The translations under genes and the position numbers were made by a program. From contig CP081098.1 in NCBI GenBank assembly GCA_025141015.1, positions 1,122,501-1,186,500 of the forward strand: a stretch of DNA of 64,000 bases, given 5' to 3'. The number at the start of each line of letters is the position of its first letter. Positions within the stretch are counted from its first letter, which is position 1. Positions 17,894 to 26,950 of this stretch are shown in pieces. This DNA comes from Rhodobacteraceae bacterium M382 (lineage in GTDB: Bacteria; Pseudomonadota; Alphaproteobacteria; Rhodobacterales; Rhodobacteraceae). A model generated the notes under the pieces. It was not told where the DNA came from, made no database searches, and worked only from the letters and a program-made list of their open reading frames with translations.

Positions 17894-19075
17894 ATGAACG
17901 CCAACGTAGCCGGGCTGATGGCCCGTGACACCCATTCTGAAACCAATCTGTCCACCCGCCTGTTGCGCCATATCGAACAGACCCGGTTTGAGCGCCCGAC
18001 GCTGGTGATTGATCTGGAGGCTGTGGCGCGCAAATACGCAGCCTTGGCGCAGGGGCTGGGCCGCGCCCGGATCCATTACGCGGTCAAGGCCAATCCGGCA
18101 CCCGAGATCCTGGCCGAATTGGTGCGGTTGGGGTCAAATTTTGATGCGGCCAGCCGGGCCGAGATCGAAATGTGCCTGTCAGCGGGGGCACAGCCGGATC
18201 AGATCACGTTTGGCAACACGATCAAACGCCCTTCGGACATTGCATTTGCCTATGATCTGGGGATCACCCATTTTGCTGTGGATGCCGAAGAGGAGCTGGA
18301 CAAGCTGGCCGAACACGCGCCGGGTGCACAGGTCTATCTGCGGCTGATCGTCGAAAGCACCGAGGCAGATTGGCCGCTGAACCGCAAATTCGGCTGTGCT
18401 CCGTCCAAGGCGTTGAAGCTGATGGATTATGCAAGGGCCCAGGGGCTGAGCCCGGTGGGATTGTCGTTCCACGTCGGCTCGCAGACGCGCGAGGCGCGGA
18501 TGTGGGAGGCGACGCTGGCCCAGGTGGCGCAAACCTGGCGCGCGGCACAGGCCGCAGGCCATGAGATGACCCTGCTGAATATCGGTGGCGGCTTTCCGGC
18601 CTTTTACGGGGATCGGATCGACGCGCCCGAGGATTATGCAAACGCGGTGATGGGGCTGATTCACCGCCATTTCGGCGATGTGCCACAGATCATGGCCGAA
18701 CCGGGCCGAGGTCTGGTGGCCGAAGCGGGCGCGATTTCTGCCGAGGTGCTGTTGGTGTCGCGCAAGCATGACAACGACCTGCACCGCTGGGTGTATCTGG
18801 ACATCGGCATGTTTTCCGGTCTGGCCGAAGCCATGGGCGAGGCGATCCGCTATCGCATCAGCACCGATCGTGACCACGAGGCCACCGGGTCCTGCATTTT
18901 GGCGGGGCCGTCCTGTGACAGCGCCGATGTGTTGTATGAACGCCAGCCTTATCAATTGCCGCTGGGGCTCAGGTCCGGAGACCGGATCGTGATCCACAGC
19001 TGCGGGGCCTATACATCGACCTATGCGAGCGTCGGGTTCAATGGCATCCCGCCGCTGGACGTTGTGGTGATCTGA
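17894..19075 (+). CDS. Ornithine/lysine decarboxylase, alanine-racemase-fold PLP enzyme
   Basis: A 393-residue fold-type III PLP decarboxylase. The PLP lysine is in HYAVKANPAPEIL (about residue 69). The glycine-rich GGGFPAFYGD and the phosphate-binding EPGRGLVAEAGAI follow, and the second-subunit cysteine motif GPSCDSADVL identifies the ODC group rather than diaminopimelate decarboxylase. It makes putrescine (or cadaverine) for polyamine synthesis. ATG 17894 is chosen because GGAG lies 8 nt upstream; earlier in-frame ATGs exist at 17849 and 17888. Confidence 0.9.
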   Translation: MNANVAGLMARDTHSETNLSTRLLRHIEQTRFERPTLVIDLEAVARKYAALAQGLGRARIHYAVKANPAPEILAELVRLGSNFDAASRAEIEMCLSAGAQPDQITFGNTIKRPSDIAFAYDLGITHFAVDAEEELDKLAEHAPGAQVYLRLIVESTEADWPLNRKFGCAPSKALKLMDYARAQGLSPVGLSFHVGSQTREARMWEATLAQVAQTWRAAQAAGHEMTLLNIGGGFPAFYGDRIDAPEDYANAVMGLIHRHFGDVPQIMAEPGRGLVAEAGAISAEVLLVSRKHDNDLHRWVYLDIGMFSGLAEAMGEAIRYRISTDRDHEATGSCILAGPSCDSADVLYERQPYQLPLGLRSGDRIVIHSCGAYTSTYASVGFNGIPPLDVVVI

Positions 19076-19172
19076 ACCTGTTCGTCGGACGCGCAATTTG
19101 CTTGCCAATTTGCGCCGGGATTGTTTTGCATGGTCGCAGCACTGTCAAAACAATCTGCAAGGCGTGAGCAAT

Positions 19173-20018
19173 ATGTGTACACCTCCCATGGACGCGGCCG
19201 ACCGCCGTGCGATCAAGCCGGTCATCTGTTACCCGACCGATACGCTGCCGCAACCGGATCTGGATCTGTACCGGGCGGCCCGGGCAACGGCAAAAAAGGT
19301 GGACGAGGTTCTGGCCCCGGCCCGGGATGCGGCCTGTTTCCGGGTGCCTGCGGGCAGCTTTTTCCGGATCACATCGGTCGGGGGGCCGCAGGTGGGCGAC
19401 CTGAATCTGTGGAACGCCCATGATCTGCGTGAACGGTTCTATTCCGGGAAAACCCGGGCGCTGCACGGTACGCATATCACCACGGGGGAACGGATGTGGA
19501 GCAGCTTTCCCCAGCTGCGTCCCATGGCAACCATCATCGAGGACACGTTGGGGTGGTATGGGATCGACGAATTCGGTGGATCCGTACATGACGTGATCGG
19601 CACCAGATGCGATCCCTATACCGGCAATCTGTTGGCCGGCAGCCAATACCACCACTGTTGTCATTCCAATCTGACCCGGGCGCTGGCGGATCATCTGGGG
19701 GTGTCGACAGCCGAAGCTGAACCGCATGTGCATGATGTGCTGAATGTCTTTATGTGCACCGGATTCACGCGGGACACAGGGCAGTATTTCATGAAGGCGT
19801 CGCCGGTGCGTCCGGGGGACTATCTGGAGTTTTTTGCCGAGATTGACCTGATCGGGGGTTTGAGTGCCTGTCCGGGGGGCGATTGCGGATCCGAGCATTC
19901 ATCGGACACGGCCGCCTGCCATCCGTTGCTGGTCGAGGTGTTTACGCCGCAGGTCGACAGTCTGACCGGATGGGCACAGCCGGCATTGAATGGCTATGAT
20001 CGCAGCCACGGGCGCTAG
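19173..20018 (+). CDS. DUF1989 (urea carboxylase-associated) family protein
   Basis: A 281-residue protein with the DUF1989 pattern: FRVPAGSFFRITSVGGPQVGD, GTHITTGERMWSSFP, IGTRCDPYTGNL and YHHCCHSNLTRAL, with conserved Cys and His residues that suggest a metal site. Family members accompany urea carboxylase or amino-acid catabolism genes; the reaction here is unknown. It follows ornithine decarboxylase by 97 bp in the same direction, hinting at a role in arginine/ornithine nitrogen metabolism. The start at 19173 has AAGGCG upstream; a longer frame from 19098 is possible. Confidence 0.8.
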   Translation: MCTPPMDAADRRAIKPVICYPTDTLPQPDLDLYRAARATAKKVDEVLAPARDAACFRVPAGSFFRITSVGGPQVGDLNLWNAHDLRERFYSGKTRALHGTHITTGERMWSSFPQLRPMATIIEDTLGWYGIDEFGGSVHDVIGTRCDPYTGNLLAGSQYHHCCHSNLTRALADHLGVSTAEAEPHVHDVLNVFMCTGFTRDTGQYFMKASPVRPGDYLEFFAEIDLIGGLSACPGGDCGSEHSSDTAACHPLLVEVFTPQVDSLTGWAQPALNGYDRSHGR

Positions 20019-20066
20019 AGCGAGCTACAGTGACAGAGAGGGGGGCAGCGGACTTGCGGTCGGCCC

Positions 20067-20099
20067 CAGTGGGCTCCGGTCTACAGTGGGCTCCGGTCT
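20067..20099. repeat. Short tandem repeat CAGTGGGCTCCGGTCT (two copies)
   Basis: CAGTGGGCTCCGGTCT occurs at 20067-20082 and 20084-20099, a 17-bp period, with a degenerate third copy (GGTGGGCTCCCGTC) about 20119. It lies in the 204-bp gap between the DUF1989 gene and deoD, where I see no gene. Confidence 0.6.
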
Positions 20100-20142
20100 T
20101 TGGTGTGGTCCCGTCCCCGGTGGGCTCCCGTCCCCCGACCGC

Positions 20143-20200
20143 GCATCATAGATGCACGATCGGGCGTTGGGCCGGGCAGCGCGCGTGCGCGCGCTGTGGG
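20143..20200. repeat. Interspersed palindromic element, copy 1
   Basis: Hairpin GCATC-ATA-GATGC at 20143-20155, then ATCGGGCGTTGGGCC and a GCGCGCGTGCGCGCGC dyad. A related arrangement (GCATC-AAA-GATGC, then CCGTTGGGCGTGG and a strong stem) lies at 56530-56596. Both sit in intergenic gaps near gene ends, typical of a REP-like element. Confidence 0.5.
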
Positions 20201-20222
20201 TGCGCCAAGGGCAGGGGGCAGA

Positions 20223-20927
20223 TCAGGCGAAAGCTGCGTGAAGTGCGATGTCCACCATGTCGCCAAAGCTGCGTTCGCGGTCTTGCGACGGCATGCTCTC
20301 GCCGGTTGTCAGATGGTCAGAGACCGTGAGAATGGCCAGCGCCCGGCGTCCATAACGGGCGGCAAGCGTGTAGAGTTCGGCGGCCTCCATTTCGACCCCC
20401 AAAATGCCGTGACGAACCATCTGTTCATTCAGGTCGGGACGTTCGTCGTAAAACACATCTGACGAATAGATCCCGCCAACATGGGTTGTAACGTCACGAT
20501 TGCCGGCTGCCGTGACAGCGGCCTGCAACAGGGGCCAATTCGCCGACGGCGCGAAATTGAATTCCCTGAATATTCCTGATGACGGCGTATTAATGGAGCT
20601 TGCCGTCATTGCGATGATGATGTCGCGCAGTTTCACCGTATCCTGCATGCCGCCACAGGACCCAATTCGGATCAGCGTTTGGACGTCATAATCACGAATT
20701 AATTCATTCGCATATATCGACAGGGAGGGCATCCCCATTCCGCTTCCCTGAATTGTGACGCGATGGCCATTCCAGAAACCGGTGAACCCCAACATGCCGC
20801 GCACTTCATTGACCAGTTCGACATCGTTGAGAAAAGTTTCGGCTGCCCATTTCGCGCGATAGGGATCGCCGGGCATCAAAACGGTTTCTGCGATTTGGTC
20901 AGGGGCAGCGCCAATATGTATGGTCAT
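20223..20927 (-). CDS. deoD: Purine-nucleoside phosphorylase (DeoD type)
   Basis: A 234-residue hexameric-type phosphorylase: [20 protein letters not shown], then [36 protein letters not shown], and the catalytic VSDHLTTGE with the purine-binding [13 protein letters not shown]. It cleaves purine (deoxy)nucleosides with phosphate to base and (deoxy)ribose-1-phosphate. It lies on the minus strand, 22 bp after the H-NS-like gene. A nucleoside-type BMP ABC transporter lies elsewhere in the window (32.7-37.4 kb). Confidence 0.94.
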   Translation of the reverse strand: MTIHIGAAPDQIAETVLMPGDPYRAKWAAETFLNDVELVNEVRGMLGFTGFWNGHRVTIQGSGMGMPSLSIYANELIRDYDVQTLIRIGSCGGMQDTVKLRDIIIAMTASSINTPSSGIFREFNFAPSANWPLLQAAVTAAGNRDVTTHVGGIYSSDVFYDERPDLNEQMVRHGILGVEMEAAELYTLAARYGRRALAILTVSDHLTTGESMPSQDRERSFGDMVDIALHAAFA

Positions 20928-20949
20928 GGATAAGGGTCCGATCTAGAAA

Positions 20950-21270
20950 TCAGATTTCAAGATCCGATACATCCAACCCTCGCGTCAAGGCCGCATGAAT
21001 CCACTGAGGTTTGCGCCCACGACCGGACCAGGTTTCTTCATGGTTGTCGGGGTTGCGATATTTCGGTGCTGCCTTGGCCCGTTTGCCAGCGCCGGTATTT
21101 GCGGCCTTGGCAATTTCTTCAAACGTGAACCCGTGTTCAGCAGCGGCATCTTTTACCGCTTGCAGGGCTGCAGCTTTTTCCCGGACTTCGGCCTCGGCAA
21201 TTGCAGCGTCAATTTTTGTGCGCAGCTCGGCAAGCTCGTGGCGCGACATGTTCGACAGATCGACAGACAT
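20950..21270 (-). CDS. H-NS/HvrA-family nucleoid-associated regulator
   Basis: A 106-residue protein with an N-terminal oligomerising coiled coil (MSRHELAELRTKIDAAIAEA) and a C-terminal DNA-binding motif KYRNPDNHEETWSGRGRKPQ, followed by W, the family's Y(R/K)NP...TWSGRGR.P.W signature. In Rhodobacter the homologue HvrA modulates photosynthesis and nitrogen genes. ATG at 21270 is chosen for the GGGAG upstream. It lies between ecm and deoD. Confidence 0.92.
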   Translation of the reverse strand: MSVDLSNMSRHELAELRTKIDAAIAEAEVREKAAALQAVKDAAAEHGFTFEEIAKAANTGAGKRAKAAPKYRNPDNHEETWSGRGRKPQWIHAALTRGLDVSDLEI

Positions 21271-21381
21271 TGATGACTCCCAATAAATAATGTCATGCGG
21301 CCGAAGACGGCCGCATGACGAGGAGTCTGTAAGGCAATTCGTGATGCTAATCAGCAACGAATTTCATTATGCCGCATATTT

Positions 21382-23349
21382 TTATTCTGCTGCAACCGAA
21401 CCGGGTGTCACCAAGGTCACTATGTCCGTCATGATTGTATTCAGCTCAAAATCCTTTGGCGTATAGACTTTGGCAACGCCCATTTGCTTTAGCTTTTCGG
21501 CGTCTTCATCCGGAATAATGCCTCCGACGACAACCGGAGTTGCGCCAAGACCGGCGGCCCGCATCTTGTCCATGAGGTCCTGAACAAGGGGCAGGTGGCT
21601 GCCCGACAGGATCGACAGGCCGACCACATGCGCCTGATCTTCGATGGCGCTGGCGACGATTTCATCGGGGGTCAGGCGGATGCCGTCATAGGAAATATCC
21701 ATGCCACAGTCGCGGGCGCGGAAGGCGATCTGTTCGGCCCCATTGGAATGACCGTCCAAACCCGGTTTGGCGACGACGAATTTCAGACGGCGGCCCAGCT
21801 GGTCACTGACGGCGTCCACGGACTGGCGAATGTGGTCCAGCCCTTCGGTCTTGTTCGAGACCGAGCCAGACACACCGGTCGGGCCGCGGTAGGTGCCATA
21901 GATCTTGCGCATCTCTTCGGCCCATTCGCCGGTGGTGACGCCTGCCTTGGCGGCTGCGATCGACGGTTCCATCACGTTGGCGCCAGTCCGCGCGGCGTCG
22001 CGCAAAGCGGCCAGTGCAGCCTCGACCGCGACATCGTCACGCTGGGACCGCCAGTGATTCAGGCGGTCGATCTGTTCCTGTTCCGATGCGGGATCGACAA
22101 CCATGATGCCGCCGTCTTCGGTCTGGAGTGGCGAGGCTTCGCCTTCGGTCCATTTGTTTACGCCGACCACGATGGTTTCATTGCGTTCGATCCGGTTCAG
22201 ACGTTCGGCGTTGGAATCCACCAGGCGGGATTTCATGTATTCGATCGACGCGACGGCACCGCCCATCGATTCCAGGTTGGCCAATTCGGCGCGGGCGCCT
22301 TCTTTCAGCTCTTCGACCTTGGCATCGACAGCCGGGTTGCCATCAAACAGGTCGCCAAATTCCAACAGGTCGGTTTCATAGGCCAGGATTTGCTGCATCC
22401 GCATCGACCACTGTTGATCCCAGGGGCGGGGCAGGCCCAGGGCTTCGTTCCAGGCCGGCAGCTGCACGGCGCGGGCGCGGGCCTTTTTCGACAGGGTCAC
22501 GGCCAGCATTTCGATCAGGATGCGGTAAACGTTGTTTTCCGGCTGCTGTTCGGTCAACCCGAGCGAATTCACCTGCACCCCATACCGGAAGCGGCGTTGT
22601 TTCGGATCGGTGACGCCATAACGGGTTTCACAGATTTCATCCCACAGATCGACAAAGGCGCGCATTTTGCACATCTCGGTCACAAAGCGGATGCCGGCAT
22701 TCACAAAGAACGAAATCCGCTGCACCACGCCGGGGAAGTCCGCGGCAGGGACACGGGGGCGCAATTCGTCCAGAACCGCCTGAGCCGTGGCCAGCGCAAA
22801 GGCCAGTTCCTGTTCCGGTGTCGCACCGGCCTCTTGCAGGTGGTAGGAACACACGTTCATCGGGTTCCATTTCGGCACGTTGGTATAGCAGTATTCGGCC
22901 ACATCCGCGATCATCTTGAGCGATGGTTTCGGAGGGCAGACATAGGTGCCGCGGCTCAGGTATTCTTTGATCAGGTCGTTCTGAACCGTGCCTTGCAGTT
23001 TGGACACGTCAGCGCCCTGTTCCTCGGCCACGGCGATATACAGCGCCAACAACCACGGCGCGGTGGCGTTGATGGTCATCGAGGTGTTCATCTGTTCCAG
23101 GGGGATCTGGTCGAACAGCATGCGCATGTCGCCCAAATGGCCGACGGGCACGCCAACCTTGCCGACTTCGCCGCGCGCGAGCACATGGTCGCTGTCATAC
23201 CCGGTCTGGGTCGGCAGGTCGAAGGCCACGGACAGGCCGGTTTGCCCCTTGGCCAGATTGGCGCGATACAGCGCGTTCGATGCCTTTGCGGTGGAGTGAC
23301 CGGCATAGGTCCGGATGAGCCAGGGGCGGTCTTTCTGCGTCTGCGACAT
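21382..23349 (-). CDS. ecm: Ethylmalonyl-CoA mutase (B12-dependent)
   Basis: A 655-residue single-chain mutase related to methylmalonyl-CoA mutase and to MeaA. The N-terminal TIM barrel holds RTYAGHSTAKASNALYR and the substrate-loop region YDSDHVLARGEVGKVG; the C-terminal cobalamin domain has the DGHSNGAEQIA (DxHxxG) ligand motif and GGIIPDED. It converts (2R)-ethylmalonyl-CoA to methylsuccinyl-CoA in the EMC pathway. The TTGCGCAA box before its start codon and nearby ccr support ecm over a generic methylmalonyl-CoA mutase. Confidence 0.93.
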   Translation of the reverse strand: MSQTQKDRPWLIRTYAGHSTAKASNALYRANLAKGQTGLSVAFDLPTQTGYDSDHVLARGEVGKVGVPVGHLGDMRMLFDQIPLEQMNTSMTINATAPWLLALYIAVAEEQGADVSKLQGTVQNDLIKEYLSRGTYVCPPKPSLKMIADVAEYCYTNVPKWNPMNVCSYHLQEAGATPEQELAFALATAQAVLDELRPRVPAADFPGVVQRISFFVNAGIRFVTEMCKMRAFVDLWDEICETRYGVTDPKQRRFRYGVQVNSLGLTEQQPENNVYRILIEMLAVTLSKKARARAVQLPAWNEALGLPRPWDQQWSMRMQQILAYETDLLEFGDLFDGNPAVDAKVEELKEGARAELANLESMGGAVASIEYMKSRLVDSNAERLNRIERNETIVVGVNKWTEGEASPLQTEDGGIMVVDPASEQEQIDRLNHWRSQRDDVAVEAALAALRDAARTGANVMEPSIAAAKAGVTTGEWAEEMRKIYGTYRGPTGVSGSVSNKTEGLDHIRQSVDAVSDQLGRRLKFVVAKPGLDGHSNGAEQIAFRARDCGMDISYDGIRLTPDEIVASAIEDQAHVVGLSILSGSHLPLVQDLMDKMRAAGLGATPVVVGGIIPDEDAEKLKQMGVAKVYTPKDFELNTIMTDIVTLVTPGSVAAE

Positions 23350-23369
23350 GTACGGGCCTCGTGAATCAG

Positions 23370-23379
23370 GTTGCGCAAC
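23370..23379. promoter_or_regulatory. GTTGCGCAAC palindrome before ecm
   Basis: Perfect 10-bp palindrome with TTGCGCAA core, ending 20-21 nt before the ecm start codon (minus strand). It matches the box before mcl2 in sequence and distance. Its role as an operator for an acyl-CoA-responsive regulator is inferred. Confidence 0.45.
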
Positions 23380-23411
23380 TTTCTTACGTTGAAGCCTGAG
23401 TTATTGGAATA

Positions 23412-23807
23412 TTATGGCGCTGTCAATTCGCTGCGCTGCGGCGATTTCTTTGCTGCGGCCAGGATCAGGCTCCACCCCAGGATTGCCTGGCCGTGGGCCG
23501 AGAGGTTCAAACCCGATTGAAACAGCAGCACCTGGCCCAAATCGGACAGGCCAGGCGGGGTTTGCACGACGATTTGCATCGGCAGGCCGCTGATCACCAG
23601 CAGATAAAATAGGTAATAGACCTGGGGAGAGAGCCAGACAAACAGCCAAAATGCCGCGATTGCAAAGAGCAGGCGCACCCACAGGGGCGAGAACCGGGTT
23701 AGGCGGCGAACGATCCAGAGCCAGCCCGCCCACAGCATCAGCGACAGCATGGCCAAACCGATTTGCCCGCCCATGGAGAGGGTAAAAAAGGAATCGCCAT
23801 CATACAC
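23412..23807 (-). CDS. Small integral membrane protein of unknown function
   Basis: A 131-residue protein (from GTG 23807, which has GGAG 10 nt upstream; a TTG start at 23864 would give 150 residues) with about three transmembrane segments: IGLAMLSLMLWAGWLWIV, LLFAIAAFWLFVWLSPQVYY and a C-terminal AILGWSLILAA. The Tyr/Phe-rich loop VYYLFYLLVISGLPMQIVV is notable. No family is recognised. It lies just upstream of ecm and is divergent from the acyltransferase gene. Confidence 0.7.
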   Translation of the reverse strand: MYDGDSFFTLSMGGQIGLAMLSLMLWAGWLWIVRRLTRFSPLWVRLLFAIAAFWLFVWLSPQVYYLFYLLVISGLPMQIVVQTPPGLSDLGQVLLFQSGLNLSAHGQAILGWSLILAAAKKSPQRSELTAP

Positions 23808-23927
23808 TGTCGTATCACTCCAAGTGTGTTCGTCAGGATACGACCCAGGATTTGCGATGGGCAAGCAGGCCTGCGTTCACGGTTTAGGCATTTACCAATT
23901 GCCCCGTCGCTGCGTAAATCAATCATT

Positions 23928-25316
23928 ATGACGCAAACCGTACAGCTCCCTCTGTGGCTCTTTATCCTGATCGTGCTGTTTGCGGCGGTGACTTTTGCGT
24001 CGCATTTTCTGTTTCCGTCGGTGCGCTGGTTTTTCCGGCGGCGGCTGGAACGGGCGGTGAGCCGGTTGAACGAACGGCTTGAACGTCCGATCCAACCGTT
24101 CAAGCTGGCCCGGCGTCACGATATGATCCAGCGGTTGATCTATGATCCCCAGGTCTCACAGGCGGTGGTGGACCATGCGCGGGAACATGGCATTCCCGAG
24201 AACGTCGCCTTTGAGACTGCGCGCCGGTATGCGCGTGAAATCGTGCCGTCGTTTTCGGCATTCGCCTATTTCGGGTTCGCCATCCGGGTGGCGCGGTTTC
24301 TGAGCAATTCGCTGTACCGGGTCCGTTTGGGGCATGTGGACGATGTGGCGCTGCGCGAAATCGACCCCGAGGCGACAGTGGTATTCGTCATGAATCACCG
24401 GTCGAACATGGATTATGTGTTGGTCACCTACCTGGCTGCGGATCGCACGACATTGTCCTATGCGGTCGGGGAATGGGCACAGGTCTGGCCGCTGAGCCGT
24501 CTGATCCGGGCGATGGGGGCCTATTTCATCCGGCGCAAATCCCGCAGCGAATTGTATCGCAAGGTCCTGGCGACCTATGTGCGGCTGGCGACCAAGGCGG
24601 GTGTAACCCAGGCGATGTTCCCCGAAGGCGGGCTGAGTCTGACAGGCGCGCTGATGCCGCCCAAGCTGGGTCTGTTGAAATATATTGTCGATGGATATGA
24701 CCCCGACGGGCATGATGTGATCTTTATCCCGGTGGGGGTGAATTACGACCGGGTGCTCGAAGACAAGATCCTGACCTCTGCGGGGCGCGCCCGCGAACGG
24801 CGGTTCAATGCGCGGATCGGCGTGATTGCCGGGCGGACGCTGAAACAATTCTGGTTGCGGGTGACGGGCCGGTTCCATCGCTTTGGCTATGCCGCGGTCA
24901 GCTTTGGCCATCCGATATCGCTGAGCGACTTTGCGCAGGGGACGGACAAGGATATCACTGTTCCCTTGGCGCGCCATCTGATGCGGGGAATCGGTGATAT
25001 TGTTCCGGTGCTGCCGGTGCCATTGGTGGCCTGGGTGATGCTGGAACATGGACCGCTCAGCCGGGCGGCCCTGAACATGCGCATGGAAAAGCTGATCGCC
25101 CGAATTCCGCACGCCCACATCCACATGCCGCGCCATGATCGGGACTATGCGGTCGAAGTCGGTCTGAGACAGCTGTTGGAGCGCGGAATTCTGTGCGAAA
25201 AGGACGACAAATTTGCGCCCGTCGCGCAGCACCGGGATCTGCTGGACTATTACGCCAATTCGATCCGGCATCTGATCCCACCGGATCTCGGGACCGTTTC
25301 TGCGTCTGCACAGTGA
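23928..25316 (+). CDS. PlsB-like glycerol-phosphate/lysophospholipid acyltransferase
   Basis: A 462-residue protein with an N-terminal membrane helix (LPLWLFILIVLFAAVTFAS) and the PlsC-fold acyltransferase motifs: NHRSNMD (NHxxxxD), a following AMGAYFIRRKSRSELYRKVL, and FPEGGLSLTG as motif III, the form seen in PlsB rather than PlsC. It probably acylates glycerol-3-phosphate or a lysophospholipid at the inner membrane. The frame is open from 23763, but the ATG at 23928 precedes the membrane helix; it lacks an obvious ribosome-binding site. Confidence 0.82.
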   Translation: MTQTVQLPLWLFILIVLFAAVTFASHFLFPSVRWFFRRRLERAVSRLNERLERPIQPFKLARRHDMIQRLIYDPQVSQAVVDHAREHGIPENVAFETARRYAREIVPSFSAFAYFGFAIRVARFLSNSLYRVRLGHVDDVALREIDPEATVVFVMNHRSNMDYVLVTYLAADRTTLSYAVGEWAQVWPLSRLIRAMGAYFIRRKSRSELYRKVLATYVRLATKAGVTQAMFPEGGLSLTGALMPPKLGLLKYIVDGYDPDGHDVIFIPVGVNYDRVLEDKILTSAGRARERRFNARIGVIAGRTLKQFWLRVTGRFHRFGYAAVSFGHPISLSDFAQGTDKDITVPLARHLMRGIGDIVPVLPVPLVAWVMLEHGPLSRAALNMRMEKLIARIPHAHIHMPRHDRDYAVEVGLRQLLERGILCEKDDKFAPVAQHRDLLDYYANSIRHLIPPDLGTVSASAQ

Positions 25317-25417
25317 CTTTCTGCGCTCGCGAGGTCATAAAATTACAAAATTGATGTATTTGTGGTTGCATTATTGCGTGGCCATTCTTATTCCGAAGCT
25401 AGCACCGCGATTCTGCA

Positions 25418-25426
25418 TTGCGGCAA
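25418..25426. promoter_or_regulatory. TTGC-G-GCAA box before ccr
   Basis: ATTGCGGCAAT is an inverted repeat with a 1-bp spacer, 24 nt before the ccr ATG. TTGC-N4-TTGC half sites at 25366-25377 lie further upstream. It parallels the boxes before mcl2 and ecm. Confidence 0.45.
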
Positions 25427-25450
25427 TTGACCAGAAATGAGGAGGCCACC

Positions 25451-26731
25451 ATGGCTTTGGACACCAACACCGATGTCTTGTCGTACGAGGCGCCTGAAAA
25501 AGACCTCTACGAGATGGGCGAAATGCCCCCGATGGGCTTTGTGCCCAAGAAAATGTACGCTTGGGCCATCCGCAAGGAACGCCATGGCGAGCCGAACACC
25601 GCGATGGTGCAGGAAGTGGTAGATGTACCCGTGCTGGACAGCCACGAAGTGCTGGTTCTGGTGATGGCTGCCGGTGTGAACTATAACGGCGTCTGGGCGT
25701 CGTTGGGCACGCCGATCTCGCCGTTTGACGGCCACAAGGCTCCGTATCACATTGCCGGGTCCGATGCCTCGGGGATCGTTTGGGCCGTGGGGTCCAAGGT
25801 GACCCGTTGGAAAGTCGGCGACGAAGTGGTCATCCACTGCAACCAGGACGACGGCGACGACGAAGAATGCAACGGTGGCGATCCGATGTTTTCGACCAGC
25901 CAGCGCATCTGGGGCTATGAAACGCCGGACGGGTCGTTTGCACAGTTCACCAACGTGCAGGCCCAGCAGCTGATGCCGCGCCCCAAGCACCTGACTTGGG
26001 AAGAGAGCGCCTGTTACACGCTGACGCTGGCGACCGCATACCGGATGCTGTTCGGCCACGAGCCGCACGACCTGAAGCCGGGCCAGAACGTTCTGGTGTG
26101 GGGCGCGTCGGGTGGTCTGGGATCTTATGCGATCCAGTTGATCAATACGGCTGGTGCCAATGCGATCGGTGTGATTTCGGACGAAAGCAAACGTGACTTT
26201 GTCATGGGGCTGGGTGCCAAGGGCGTTCTGAACCGCAAGGATTTCAATTGCTGGGGTCAGATGCCCACGGTGAACACGCCGGAATACGCCGCCTGGTTCA
26301 AGGAAGCGCGCAAATTCGGCAAAGCCATCTGGGATATCACCGGCAAGGGCAACAATGTGGACATGGTGTTCGAACACCCGGGCGAAAGCACATTCCCGGT
26401 GTCGACCTTTGTCTGTAAAAAAGGCGGCATGGTCGTGATCTGTGCCGGGACCACCGGCTATAACCTGACCTTTGACGTGCGGTACATGTGGATGCACCAG
26501 AAGCGTTTGCAGGGGTCACACTTTGCCCATCTGAAACAGGCGGCTTCGGCCAACAAGCTGATGGTGGAGCGTCGTCTGGATCCGTGCATGTCCGAAGTGT
26601 TCACCTGGGAAGATCTGCCAGAGGCACACATGAAGATGCGCCGCAACGAACACCTGCCCGGCAACATGTCGGTTCTGGTGCAGGCCCCCAAAACCGGTCT
26701 GCGCACTTTGGAAGAAGTTCTGGAAGCCTGA
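25451..26731 (+). CDS. ccr: Crotonyl-CoA carboxylase/reductase
   Basis: A 426-residue medium-chain dehydrogenase-type enzyme of usual length: MALDTNTDVLSYEAPEKDLY and PPMGFVPKKMYAWAIRKERH at the N-terminus, WGASGGLGSYAIQL for NADPH binding, GSHFAHLKQAASANKL and CAGTTGYNLTFDVRYMWM in the C-terminal half. It reductively carboxylates crotonyl-CoA to ethylmalonyl-CoA, the defining step of the EMC pathway. The ATG at 25451 has GAGGAGG upstream. A strong terminator follows, so it is probably monocistronic. Confidence 0.97.
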   Translation: MALDTNTDVLSYEAPEKDLYEMGEMPPMGFVPKKMYAWAIRKERHGEPNTAMVQEVVDVPVLDSHEVLVLVMAAGVNYNGVWASLGTPISPFDGHKAPYHIAGSDASGIVWAVGSKVTRWKVGDEVVIHCNQDDGDDEECNGGDPMFSTSQRIWGYETPDGSFAQFTNVQAQQLMPRPKHLTWEESACYTLTLATAYRMLFGHEPHDLKPGQNVLVWGASGGLGSYAIQLINTAGANAIGVISDESKRDFVMGLGAKGVLNRKDFNCWGQMPTVNTPEYAAWFKEARKFGKAIWDITGKGNNVDMVFEHPGESTFPVSTFVCKKGGMVVICAGTTGYNLTFDVRYMWMHQKRLQGSHFAHLKQAASANKLMVERRLDPCMSEVFTWEDLPEAHMKMRRNEHLPGNMSVLVQAPKTGLRTLEEVLEA

Positions 26732-26766
26732 ACGTAACCTTTTCGGTTCAGATTGACGACTCTCAG

Positions 26767-26804
26767 ACGCCCGCGAATCACCCGTTTGATTCGCGGGCGT
26801 TTTG
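26767..26804 (+). terminator. Rho-independent terminator after ccr
   Basis: Stem ACGCCCGCGAATCA pairs perfectly with TGATTCGCGGGCGT around a CCCGTT loop, followed by TTTTG. It lies 35 bp after the ccr stop codon. Confidence 0.9.
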
Positions 26805-26916
26805 CGTCGTTAACCTGATTTTGGGATTTCAGGGGTTTAAGAAACCGGCTCTCGCTATTTCTGGGGAGTAGAAACCAGTGAATATTCTTCGAATACGCGC
26901 TCGTGCTATAGTTGTG

Positions 26917-26931
26917 TTAACCTTTCATTAA
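26917..26931. promoter_or_regulatory. CtrA-type box TTAA-N7-TTAA upstream of the quorum-sensing genes
   Basis: TTAACCTTTCATTAACC contains TTAA at 26917-26920 and TTAA at 26928-26931 with exactly seven bases between, the full CtrA consensus. It lies 19 bp before the small ORF that precedes luxR. CtrA control of quorum-sensing genes is known in Roseobacter-group bacteria; function here is inferred. Confidence 0.6.
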
Positions 26932-26950
26932 CCTCTGCGGGGTGACTCTG

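Noticed and set aside
21595-23364. 589-codon plus-strand ORF opposite ecm
   Set aside because: It is the antisense shadow of ecm in a GC-rich sequence; residues show no family features.
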